NCBI GenBank assembly: GCA_041490205.1
Contig: JBGPSQ010000198.1
Location: 1-5,034 of the forward strand
Length of the DNA stretch: 5,034 nucleotides
Direction: 5' to 3'
DNA from: DATDDB01 sp041490205
GTDB lineage: Bacteria; Pseudomonadota; Gammaproteobacteria; Burkholderiales; Gallionellaceae
Positions within the stretch are counted from its first letter, which is position 1, and the number at the start of each line of letters is the position of its first letter. A program made the position numbers and the translations under genes. Below the pieces are notes generated by a model, which made no database searches, was not told the DNA's origin, and saw only the letters and a program-made list of their open reading frames with translations. This document shows positions 1 to 5,034 of this stretch, piece by piece.

Positions 1-977
1 CCAGCAGTTGTGGCCGGGAGCGTACCAATCGGGTCGTTTGCATGGTTGTAGCCCAGTCCAAGCCAGTAACCATTTGACGCATATTTCGCACCTATGGCAA
101 TGATATTCTGATCTTTCCAGGCAAAATCCTTGTAGCCGGCAGCGCTGCCCCACTGGATCACTTTGTAATCAGCAGTCAACGTAACGCTCTCGCTTGCTAC
201 GTAAGCCACACCCAACTTCATTTGAGCAGGCTGATCCAGGCTGTCACCAAATGCTTGAGAAGCGGGTATCGCGAAACCAGCGCCTGCACCGGATATTTGC
301 GTGCCGTACTTTGCAGATATCTTGGACTGATATGCGGCGCCCAATGTCACTGCAGGCATAGCGTTGTAATAGCCACCCAGCGCGAAGCCGAAGCCAGTGC
401 TGGAATTCTTTTGCTGCGCAGCATTGTACGGGGCGCCATTGTTATAAGTGAGCATTAAAGATCCGGACTGGAAAATAGGTGCGAAGCCCACGCCGAAATT
501 GTCCTGGTTATAGGCTACATCCGCGACCACTCTCAGGATGCTCAAGGAAGATTTCGCCTGGACATAAGCTGCTGGATTGGCACCAGTGTAATCAACTCCC
601 ATTCCGGCAATACCGGCCAGCGCAACGCCATAGGTCCAGTTTTCGTTGACTCTGCTGGCGTAAGACACATCAGGAATGTAGCTTGTGCCCGCCGAACTGT
701 TTGCATATGCCCCACCACCAGCAGGCATGCCAGTGTTTGCCACGCTTGGTTTGAACAGATTGACACCACCTGTCACTTCAGATCCCTTGGCCTTACCCAG
801 CATCGCCGGGTTTGCCCATTGACTTTCAGCACCGATGAAATTGGCTACACCTGTGCCGCCCAAAGCGGTGCTTTGTGAGCCAACAGCCATCATTTCGTCA
901 CCGTTGGTGGCGTGCGCCAAGGGCGACGCCAGTCCACCGGCAATCAACAGCGATACGGCAATTTTGTGCTTCTTCAT
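1..977 (-). CDS. FadL/TodX-type outer-membrane channel protein, 3' end cut by window edge
   Basis: This is an outer-membrane beta-barrel of the FadL/OmpP1/TodX family, whose members let hydrophobic molecules such as long-chain fatty acids or aromatic hydrocarbons cross the outer membrane. I read 325 codons with no stop; the family is usually about 400-470 residues, so the C-terminal strands lie outside the window. Residues 1-23 form a Sec signal peptide (MKKHK start, hydrophobic core, AHA before the cut). The mature N-terminus has the FadL hallmark: a STALGGTGVA stretch at 37-46 and ANPAML at 55-60, matching the Gly/Ala-rich hatch and NPA motif. The rest is rich in alternating aromatic and glycine residues, as expected of beta strands. 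The start at 977 is fixed by an excellent upstream AGGAGG. It lies 105 bases downstream of dsrE2 in the same direction. Base composition looks less GC-rich than in the 2000-5000 region. Substrate is unknown; a role in sulfur compound uptake is only inferred from the neighbours. Confidence 0.85.
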   Translation of the reverse strand, partial: MKKHKIAVSLLIAGGLASPLAHATNGDEMMAVGSQSTALGGTGVANFIGAESQWANPAMLGKAKGSEVTGGVNLFKPSVANTGMPAGGGAYANSSAGTSYIPDVSYASRVNENWTYGVALAGIAGMGVDYTGANPAAYVQAKSSLSILRVVADVAYNQDNFGVGFAPIFQSGSLMLTYNNGAPYNAAQQKNSSTGFGFALGGYYNAMPAVTLGAAYQSKISAKYGTQISGAGAGFAIPASQAFGDSLDQPAQMKLGVAYVASESVTLTADYKVIQWGSAAGYKDFAWKDQNIIAIGAKYASNGYWLGLGYNHANDPIGTLPATTA

Positions 978-984
978 TCTGCTT

Positions 985-992
985 CTCCTCCT
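985..992 (-). promoter_or_regulatory. Strong Shine-Dalgarno site of the FadL-type gene
   Basis: Read on the minus strand this is AGGAGGAG, a full anti-16S match, ending 7 bases before the ATG at 977. It is the best ribosome binding site in the window and suggests high translation, as is common for abundant outer-membrane proteins. It settles the start codon. Confidence 0.75.
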
Positions 993-1014
993 GGTTATTA
1001 AAATGAACTGCTAA

Positions 1015-1042
1015 ATTGTCTGGGCGTCACCGCCTTGTTCAA
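1015..1042 (-). promoter_or_regulatory. Weak candidate sigma-70 promoter for the FadL-type gene
   Basis: On the minus strand TTGAAC (1037-1042) is followed after 16 bases by GACAAT (1015-1020); each hexamer matches 4 of 6 consensus bases. A short GGCG/CGCC inverted repeat (1023-1034) lies in the spacer and could be an operator half or chance. The 105-base gap before the gene, with its own strong ribosome binding site, makes a separate promoter plausible, but read-through from dsrE2 is equally possible because no terminator is visible in the gap. Confidence 0.2.
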
Positions 1043-1082
1043 TTCTGTCAATTCGTGCCCGTTTTTCTTGATTTAATTATGG

Positions 1083-1547
1083 CTAAATGAACAGGGTGAC
1101 GTCAGATTCGCCCGCAAACTCCATGAAGGTCGCCGCTCCGCCGAACTCGATCCCGTCGATGAAATCTTCCTTCTTGAAATCGAAGAGATCAACCGTCATC
1201 TGGCAGGCGATGAACTTGACCTCGGCTTCCTGGCACAGGCTGCGCAGGTCCTCAAGTGAGGCAACGCCTTTTTTCTTGATCATGTTCTTCATCATCATGG
1301 TGGCCATGGATTCCATGCCGGGCAACATCTGCACCATTACCGGCATCGGCACGGGCATCGGCATTGCGGGATTGCCCAACGGGCTTACTTTCACGCCCGA
1401 CAAATCCTTGCGCAACAGTTGCAGCCCGTAGAAGGTGAAGAATATCTGGACTTCATAGCCCAGCGCAGCGGCGGTCGAGGCGAGGATGAACGGCGGGTAA
1501 GCCATGTCCAGAGTGCCTTTGCTGGCAATGATGGCCATTTTTTTCAT
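1083..1547 (-). CDS. dsrE2: DsrE2-type sulfur carrier protein (DsrE/DsrF/DsrH-like family)
   Basis: This is a 154-residue protein of the DsrE-like superfamily, DsrE2 subgroup, whose members are encoded beside tusA in many sulfur oxidisers and take part in cytoplasmic sulfane-sulfur transfer with TusA. The N-terminus (MAIIASKGTLDMAYPPFILA, 4-23) is the first strand and loop of the flavodoxin-like DsrE fold, followed by the YEVQIFFTFYGL stretch (31-42). Residues 62-89 are strongly Met-rich (11 Met in positions 61-90), with a PMPVPMPV element and LPGMESMATMMMK, as is typical of this subgroup. Two cysteines, C105 and C115, are present; C115 sits in KFIACQMTVDLF, the conserved position where the family carries sulfur. 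An AAGGAA site 8 bases upstream (1555-1560) supports the start. The gene follows tusA by 26 bases, so the two are probably co-transcribed. No rhodanese gene, often a third member of such clusters, is seen here. The family assignment is firm; the exact partner and direction of transfer are inferred. Confidence 0.9.
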   Translation of the reverse strand: MKKMAIIASKGTLDMAYPPFILASTAAALGYEVQIFFTFYGLQLLRKDLSGVKVSPLGNPAMPMPVPMPVMVQMLPGMESMATMMMKNMIKKKGVASLEDLRSLCQEAEVKFIACQMTVDLFDFKKEDFIDGIEFGGAATFMEFAGESDVTLFI

Positions 1548-1554
1548 GGTTATT

Positions 1555-1560
1555 TTCCTT
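1555..1560 (-). promoter_or_regulatory. Ribosome binding site of dsrE2
   Basis: AAGGAA on the minus strand, about 8 bases from the ATG at 1547, lies within the 26-base tusA-dsrE2 gap. It shows that dsrE2 has its own initiation site rather than relying on coupling alone. Confidence 0.55.
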
Positions 1561-1573
1561 GAGGTTCGGTTGG

Positions 1574-1801
1574 TTATTTTTTCTTCATGAAGAATATGTA
1601 TTCCCCATTTTCCTCGGACTGCGAAACCAGTTCGTTGCCGGTCTGGTTGGCGAAGGCCTGCATGTCCTTTACCGAGCCGCAGTCGGTGGAAACGATTCTA
1701 AGCACCTTGCCGGATTCCATGCCGGCCAGCGATTTTTTGGTTTTCAGGATGGGCAATGGGCAGCTCAGCCCGCGCGCGTCCAGTTCTTGATCAGCGTTCA
1801 T
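1574..1801 (-). CDS. tusA: TusA family sulfurtransferase / sulfur carrier
   Basis: This 75-residue protein is a cytoplasmic TusA/SirA-like sulfur carrier that holds sulfur as a persulfide on a cysteine and hands it to partners such as DsrE-type proteins. The N-terminal block LDARGLSCPLPILKTKKSL (7-25) contains the CPxP motif with catalytic C14. The family's usual length is about 75-81 residues, so it is complete. The second conserved block is STDCGSVKDMQAFANQTG (38-55); many relatives have Pro where this has C41, so a second cysteine is present. The C-terminus ends in FFMKKK, the basic strand usual for the family. The GGAGAG site at 1807-1812 fixes the start. It heads the tusA-dsrE2 pair, which in sulfur oxidisers feeds sulfane sulfur towards oxidation. 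In an organism without that pathway the same fold would serve tRNA thiolation or molybdenum cofactor synthesis, but the neighbours favour dissimilatory sulfur metabolism. Confidence 0.95.
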   Translation of the reverse strand: MNADQELDARGLSCPLPILKTKKSLAGMESGKVLRIVSTDCGSVKDMQAFANQTGNELVSQSEENGEYIFFMKKK

Positions 1802-1806
1802 GCATA

Positions 1807-1812
1807 CTCTCC
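1807..1812 (-). promoter_or_regulatory. Ribosome binding site of tusA
   Basis: GGAGAG on the minus strand, with its GGAG core 7 bases before the ATG at 1801. An earlier ATG at 1805 is out of frame and reaches a stop within a few codons, so it is not an alternative start. Confidence 0.65.
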
Positions 1813-1845
1813 GTTTAAAATCATTACGTTCCTGTTACTGCCTAC

Positions 1846-1881
1846 CCTTAATTTCCGTATTGCAATTAAGTAGAATTAAGG
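1846..1881. repeat. Cluster of AATTAAG repeats upstream of tusA (possible operator)
   Basis: On the plus strand CCTTAATT (1846-1853) and AATTAAGG (1874-1881) form a perfect 8-base inverted repeat. A third copy, AATTAAG (1864-1870), lies between them, exactly 10 bases from the copy at 1874-1880, so these two fall on the same face of the helix. The block starts 44 bases upstream of the tusA start codon. That layout suits a transcription factor site at a promoter, but no clear -35/-10 pair could be matched to it and the regulator is unknown. The AT-rich character could alternatively reflect a promoter UP-like region. Confidence 0.4.
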
Positions 1882-1910
1882 TGTTTCAGTCTATAGCCTC
1901 CATGGGTTAT

Positions 1911-1924
1911 GGGGGAATACCCCT
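1911..1924. repeat. G4-AATA-C4 dyad in the usp-tusA spacer
   Basis: GGGG (1912-1915) and CCCC (1920-1923) flank AATA. The stem is only 4 pairs, 5 if a G-T pair is counted, and no T-run follows on either strand, so it is a poor intrinsic terminator. Copper- or persulfide-sensing CsoR/CstR-type repressors bind G/C-tract dyads of loosely similar shape, which makes an operator possible in this sulfur context. That link is speculative and the dyad could be chance. Confidence 0.2.
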
Positions 1925-1958
1925 TGTGGGCTACACCGGGCATTGAGCGCAACGGCAA

Positions 1959-2786
1959 TTACCCTCGCACCACCATGACGGGCGTATCTGCCAGCCCGAT
2001 AACTTTCTGGGTTGTTCCGCCGAACGGGGTACGGATCATGTTGCTTTCGCCGTGCCTGCCGACAACGACCAGATCGGCACTCAGGTTTTTGGCGGCGGCA
2101 AGAATCTGTTCATGCGGCTTTCCGGTCAGCATGCTGCTGCCGGGGGACGCTATGCCCGCAGCGGCGGCTGAAGCGCGCGCATGGGCAAGGGCGGCCTCCG
2201 TTGCGGCGCGGTTGGCGGTGGTGTCGTGCGCAAGGACGCTAACGATATGCAGCGGCAAATCGCACTGTTTGGCGACTTTGGCCGCGATGCTGGCGATATG
2301 TCCTGCAAATGGCGAGGTGTCCACGGCCGCCAGCACGCCATGCGACCACATCTTAGCCGCGCGTGGGACGAAGAGTGTGCTGCATGGGGCATGCGCCACC
2401 ACTTTGGTGACCATTTCGCCGACCAGCAGGTTGGAAAGGAAGCCGGGTTTTCCGCGTCTGCGCAGCACGATGAGGTCGGAGGATTGATCGACTGCCTCCT
2501 GCACAATTTCACGGAACGGCTCTGCTCCGCGGCGCGCGGTAATGTTGATTTCCACACCGGCAGCCTGGGCCACAGCGCGCAATTCCCTTATTTTGGTTGC
2601 GGCCTCTTGCTCTGCGCGAGCGGCAATTTGCGGTGCGATGGACTCATACTCCGGGTTGCTGACCACCGGCACGACGGCCGCCAGGGGGATGCCGCAGCGT
2701 TTTGCCAGTTCGAAGGCGATGCGCTCTGCGCCAGCGTCGAACTCGGTGTGTTCGGTGGCCAGAAGGATGCGTTCAAAAGGATGCAT
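1959..2786 (-). CDS. Universal stress protein with two tandem Usp domains
   Basis: This 275-residue cytoplasmic protein consists of two UspA-type domains, about residues 1-141 and 147-275; single Usp domains are about 140-150 residues, so the length fits a tandem. Domain 1 opens with FERILLATEHTEFDAGAERI (4-23) and ends near PCSTLFVPR (134-142). Domain 2 opens with GVLAAVDTSPFAGH (150-163) and ends with DTPVMVVRG (267-275). Domain 2 keeps the nucleotide loop: G243-x2-G246, then G256-G257-T258 ten residues later, close to the ATP-binding G-2x-G-9x-G-S/T pattern. Domain 1 has RRRG at 109-112 and G123-E124 at the equivalent place, so it has lost the first Gly and the terminal Ser/Thr and may not bind ATP. 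An AAGGGGG site lies 5 bases before the ATG. The gene follows the small membrane protein by 9 bases, so it is the last gene of the anchor-transporter operon. Its role with the transporter is unknown; Usp proteins often sense nucleotide state or bind membrane partners. Confidence 0.9.
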   Translation of the reverse strand: MHPFERILLATEHTEFDAGAERIAFELAKRCGIPLAAVVPVVSNPEYESIAPQIAARAEQEAATKIRELRAVAQAAGVEINITARRGAEPFREIVQEAVDQSSDLIVLRRRGKPGFLSNLLVGEMVTKVVAHAPCSTLFVPRAAKMWSHGVLAAVDTSPFAGHIASIAAKVAKQCDLPLHIVSVLAHDTTANRAATEAALAHARASAAAAGIASPGSSMLTGKPHEQILAAAKNLSADLVVVGRHGESNMIRTPFGGTTQKVIGLADTPVMVVRG

Positions 2787-2795
2787 GTAACCCCC

Positions 2796-3221
2796 TTAAT
2801 TTCTGGTAAACACGCCAGCGGCGGAAGCCAGCAATACGGCGATTTCCATGATGCAAATCGCCAGATAGGCGCGGTTCCGGTTTTTGACGTAGAAGGGGAT
2901 GATAACCAGAATGCAGGCAATTGAGCAGCCCGACAGGATGGCGATGCCGAGTTGACCGGCGAAATCGCCCTTGCCCATCTGGAATAGCCAGTTCCAGCCG
3001 GTGGGGGTGCCGGTCGCCTTGAGGAATTCCTCCGTGGAAAGGTTCCACAACTGGGGCAGTTGTTCCAGCGGCACATGGGCGGGCAGCCAGCCCAGCATAT
3101 AGGCGGCAAAGGTGATAACCAGCGTGATAAAGCCTGCGAGCGTGCACCAGTGCAGTACGGCGGCATAGCGCAACTGTTCCGGCTGGCATTGTTCTGAATT
3201 TAATCCTGGTTCGTTATCCAT
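2796..3221 (-). CDS. Small three-helix membrane protein of unknown function
   Basis: I do not firmly recognise this 141-residue protein. It has a short hydrophilic N-terminus (1-16), then three hydrophobic helices at about 18-44, 89-111 and 117-137, with a polar loop at 45-88 that contains W46, W59, W76 and W78. The helix 2-3 turn is basic (KNRNR, 113-117), which by the positive-inside rule places it in the cytoplasm and the long loop then also on the cytoplasmic side of a three-helix topology or re-entrant; the orientation is uncertain. Cysteines C12, C26, C99, C103 and C123 are present, with no metal-binding pattern. The helix layout of the second half recalls DUF1634-type proteins, which are found with TauE/SafE transporters; this is a tentative likeness. 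The GAGG ribosome site overlaps the stop codon of the upstream transporter gene, 7 bases away, so the two are probably translationally coupled, and a helper subunit of the transporter is a reasonable inference. Confidence 0.8.
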   Translation of the reverse strand: MDNEPGLNSEQCQPEQLRYAAVLHWCTLAGFITLVITFAAYMLGWLPAHVPLEQLPQLWNLSTEEFLKATGTPTGWNWLFQMGKGDFAGQLGIAILSGCSIACILVIIPFYVKNRNRAYLAICIMEIAVLLASAAGVFTRN

Positions 3222-3228
3222 GCTTGCC

Positions 3229-4194
3229 TCATATCCAGACGCCGAAGCCCTTGAGCAAGGTGCGCATCCCGGCGAACAGGAGGATGACGATGACCAGCCT
3301 GCGGATCATTGATGCCTTGAGTATCGTCAGGAGGTGCGCGCCGATGCGCGCGCCCATCATCATACCGATCACCGAGGGCACGGCGATCATGGGCAGTATT
3401 GCACCGTTGTCCAGGTAATACCAGGTGGCGGAAGAACTGGCCATGGACAGGATCATGCTGGAGGTGCCGGCGGCGACCTTGAGCGGCACGCCCAGCAGCA
3501 GGTTGAGCGCGGGCACGTTGGCCCATCCCGCGCCGACGCCGAACAGACCGCCGAGAAAGCCGATCACCAGGAATATCGCTAACCCGGCCGGAGTGCGGTG
3601 TACCTGCCAGGCGATGTTCTTGCCGGAGATCCCATCGTGAAACACTCCGTGTATGCCCAACGCGCGGGACAACGGGTCGGCCTGCGCCACATGCGGGAAT
3701 TCGGATTTTTTTGCGGAGATCATCAGGGCGGCGATGCCGAGGATGGTGAAGCCGAGTGCGACCTGTACGATATTGGCGGGGAGCGCCAGGCCCAGCATTG
3801 CGCCGCCGATGGAACTGATCGAGGCAATGAGCGCCAGCGGCAGGGCAAGTCTCAAGTTTGCCATGCCGTTCTTCAGCAGGGAGGGGCCTGCAGCCAGCGC
3901 GCTGGACATTGCTACCAGCAGCCCCGCGCCGCGCACGAAATCAAGGTGAAACGGGAAGAAGCTGCCGACGATGGGCACGAACAGCACGCCGCCGCCGACG
4001 CCCGCGGGAACGGCGATCATACCCATGAAAAAACACACCACGAACAACGCCAGCGGCCACACCCACCATGGGGTAGCACTTGAAGCGGCATCGGCCGCTT
4101 CCGCCGGGAGCGCCATCATCAGCAGGGCCGCGGGCAGCAGCCAGAGCAGAAACCTCAGTTTCAGGCGTCCGGCAGTCAGGGTGGGTTTTTCCAT
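3229..4194 (-). CDS. TauE/SafE (TSUP) family anion transporter, probable sulfite/sulfate-type exporter
   Basis: This 321-residue inner-membrane protein belongs to the TSUP (TauE/SafE) family, which moves sulfite, sulfoacetate, sulfate and related anions. It has a hydrophobic N-terminal segment at 13-30 ending in LPAEAADA, which may be a cleaved signal or a first helix. The family's internal duplication is visible: GMIAVPAGVGGGVLFVPI (58-75) in repeat 1 and GFLGGLFGVGAGWANVPAL (212-230) in repeat 2, each the Gly-rich broken-helix motif ending near Pro. Further helices lie at about 88-108, 117-136, 142-160, 203-220, 240-256, 264-287 and 298-312. The polar loop 161-200 contains several His residues (H168, H182, H186, H199), of the kind seen in this TSUP branch. 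The gene starts 4 bases after the anchor-subunit stop with little recognisable ribosome site, so translational coupling is likely. Pairing with a probable sulfite-oxidising enzyme suggests a sulfur oxyanion as substrate, but direction and substrate are inferred. Confidence 0.92.
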   Translation of the reverse strand: MEKPTLTAGRLKLRFLLWLLPAALLMMALPAEAADAASSATPWWVWPLALFVVCFFMGMIAVPAGVGGGVLFVPIVGSFFPFHLDFVRGAGLLVAMSSALAAGPSLLKNGMANLRLALPLALIASISSIGGAMLGLALPANIVQVALGFTILGIAALMISAKKSEFPHVAQADPLSRALGIHGVFHDGISGKNIAWQVHRTPAGLAIFLVIGFLGGLFGVGAGWANVPALNLLLGVPLKVAAGTSSMILSMASSSATWYYLDNGAILPMIAVPSVIGMMMGARIGAHLLTILKASMIRRLVIVILLFAGMRTLLKGFGVWI

Positions 4195-4198
4195 CGCA

Positions 4199-5034
4199 TC
4201 AGCCCAGGGTTTGGTAATAGATATTTTGCGGATGGTTCACCTCCGCGAAGAAATACCAGCGCTCAACCAGCAGCCCGATATATTGGAGCGCGAACGCAGG
4301 TAGCAGGGCTGCCGGGGAGGTGTGGCCTATCGCCATCAGCAGCAGTGGAGCGGCGAAAGCGAGCGCCAGAAAAGCCGGTTTGATCGCGCGAATGAAGGCG
4401 GGGCTCTTGCCGTGGAAAAATTCGTGCGTATTGTATGTGCCGCCCATCGCGCCCTGGGATTTTTGCGCGATGCGAGGGTGTTTGATACCGGTCGCCGATT
4501 GCAGTGTGGTAACCGGGCGCAGGCGCGCGTTGCGCCAGAGCGAGGCTACTCGTCCGATAAGGCCCAGCAGCGTGATAATGAAGGCCCAGGCAGCGAAAAA
4601 TGCCGCCTGTGAGGGCGCTGCAAACGCGGCATAGGCGGCGGCAAGCAGGAAACCGGAGCCGCCGCCGAGCAGAATGAAGTTGGCAACGGTGAGCGGGGAA
4701 TACCACTCGCGCATCAGGCGCAGGCAGGCATAGATCATCGCCGTGCATACATACAGGGTGAAGGCCAGCAGCGTGCCGATACAGCCCAGCACGACGGTGG
4801 CATCCACCTCTATGCCGCTGGGCAGGGTGACCGGCACGGGTTTCCAGTACATCAGGTGCGCCGCGCCGTAGAGGAACACGATGCCCATGAATGCGGGCAA
4901 AACGATCACTTCGCGCGACAGCAAACGTTTTCCGTTCTTCGTCAACGAACGTTCGCGGCACACGAAATAGTTCTCGTCAATCCACTCCCACGAACGCGCC
5001 TCGAAATGGACCCGCATCCAATCCCCATCGACCA
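4199..5034 (-). CDS. soeC: DmsC/SoeC-type molybdoenzyme membrane anchor subunit, 5' end cut by window edge
   Basis: This is the integral membrane subunit of a DMSO reductase-family molybdoenzyme complex; it anchors the catalytic and iron-sulfur subunits and exchanges electrons with quinone. Family marks seen, counted from the Met at 5017, are LLSREVIVLPAF (32-43), the MGGTYNTHEFFHGKS segment (191-205) and the C-terminal ERWYFFAE (252-259) plus HPQNIYYQ (262-269). Six hydrophobic helices are visible at about 38-58, 74-99, 110-132, 138-160, 209-231 and 235-256. DmsC proteins have eight, and the missing two precede the SRE motif, so I treat the gene as truncated; the frame stays open through the last 17 bases. 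A start at 5017 (GGGG upstream) is possible but less likely. The TSUP gene 4 bases downstream and nearby tusA-dsrE2 favour SoeC of the cytoplasmic sulfite-oxidising SoeABC enzyme over a DMSO or polysulfide reductase; soeA and soeB would be expected upstream. The DmsC-family call is firm, the SoeC subtype moderately so. Confidence 0.85.
   Translation of the reverse strand, partial: VDGDWMRVHFEARSWEWIDENYFVCRERSLTKNGKRLLSREVIVLPAFMGIVFLYGAAHLMYWKPVPVTLPSGIEVDATVVLGCIGTLLAFTLYVCTAMIYACLRLMREWYSPLTVANFILLGGGSGFLLAAAYAAFAAPSQAAFFAAWAFIITLLGLIGRVASLWRNARLRPVTTLQSATGIKHPRIAQKSQGAMGGTYNTHEFFHGKSPAFIRAIKPAFLALAFAAPLLLMAIGHTSPAALLPAFALQYIGLLVERWYFFAEVNHPQNIYYQTLG

Noticed and set aside
1046..1051. A perfect TTGACA on the minus strand upstream of the FadL-type gene
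   Set aside because: At 16-18 bases downstream there is only GC-rich sequence (GACGCC), so no -10 partner supports it as a promoter.
1276..1370. Met-rich stretch and PMPVPMPV repeat in DsrE2 as a possible novel copper-binding element
   Set aside because: A Met/Pro-rich segment at this place is, as far as I recall, a normal feature of the DsrE2 subgroup, so it is not evidence of a new function.
1802..1958. Intrinsic terminator after the Usp gene
   Set aside because: The only dyad is a 4-pair G/C stem with no following T-run on the minus strand, so a terminator cannot be supported.
1909..2487. A 192-codon plus-strand open frame opposite the Usp gene
   Set aside because: The product is an Ala/Cys/Arg-rich low-complexity-like string, as expected of the reverse complement of the Usp coding frame, and has no convincing start signal.
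2181..2924. A 247-codon open frame on the plus strand opposite the Usp gene and the end of the small membrane protein gene
   Set aside because: It spans two well-supported minus-strand genes and their boundary, its translation has no recognisable family or membrane logic, and GC-rich coding DNA commonly leaves such antisense frames open.
2588..3166. A 192-codon minus-strand frame crossing the small membrane protein and Usp genes
   Set aside because: It is an off-frame reading rich in Pro, Ser and Arg that bridges two real genes; the in-frame products have clear helices and Usp motifs.
4263..4961. A 232-codon frame on the minus strand inside the anchor gene
   Set aside because: It is an Arg/His/Pro-rich alternate frame of the DmsC-type gene, which itself carries the conserved family motifs.

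Overview
This window looks like a chromosomal piece of a Gram-negative sulfur-oxidising bacterium. The best guess is a betaproteobacterium (a Sulfuricella/Thiobacillus-like lineage). That guess rests on gene content and the style of the proteins, not on any marker gene. All seven supported genes are on the minus strand, so they read from the right edge to the left edge. No tRNA, rRNA, CRISPR array, insertion sequence or transposon end was seen, and the long plus-strand open frames are antisense shadows.

In transcription order, the first block (5034 to 1959) holds four tightly packed genes. They are the 5'-truncated membrane anchor of a DmsC/SoeC-type molybdoenzyme (probably the sulfite-oxidising SoeABC type), a TauE/SafE (TSUP) anion transporter, a 141-residue three-helix membrane protein of unknown function, and a tandem-domain universal stress protein. 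Gaps are only 4, 7 and 9 bases, so this is almost certainly one operon that continues upstream outside the window.

A 157-base spacer (1802-1958) follows. It holds repeated AATTAAG words and a G4/C4 dyad and may carry a regulated promoter. The second block is tusA and dsrE2, 26 bases apart, a known pair of cytoplasmic sulfur-relay proteins. A 105-base spacer then leads to a FadL/TodX-type outer-membrane channel with a very strong ribosome binding site; it runs off the left edge.

A working model links the parts. The FadL-type channel could admit a hydrophobic compound, possibly a sulfur species. TusA and DsrE2 pass protein-bound sulfane sulfur in the cytoplasm towards oxidation. The molybdoenzyme anchored by the SoeC-like protein would oxidise the resulting sulfite and feed electrons to quinone. 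The TSUP protein would move sulfite, sulfate or another sulfur anion across the inner membrane. The relay and anchor parts rest on established families; the role of the outer-membrane protein, the small membrane protein and the Usp in this scheme is inference.
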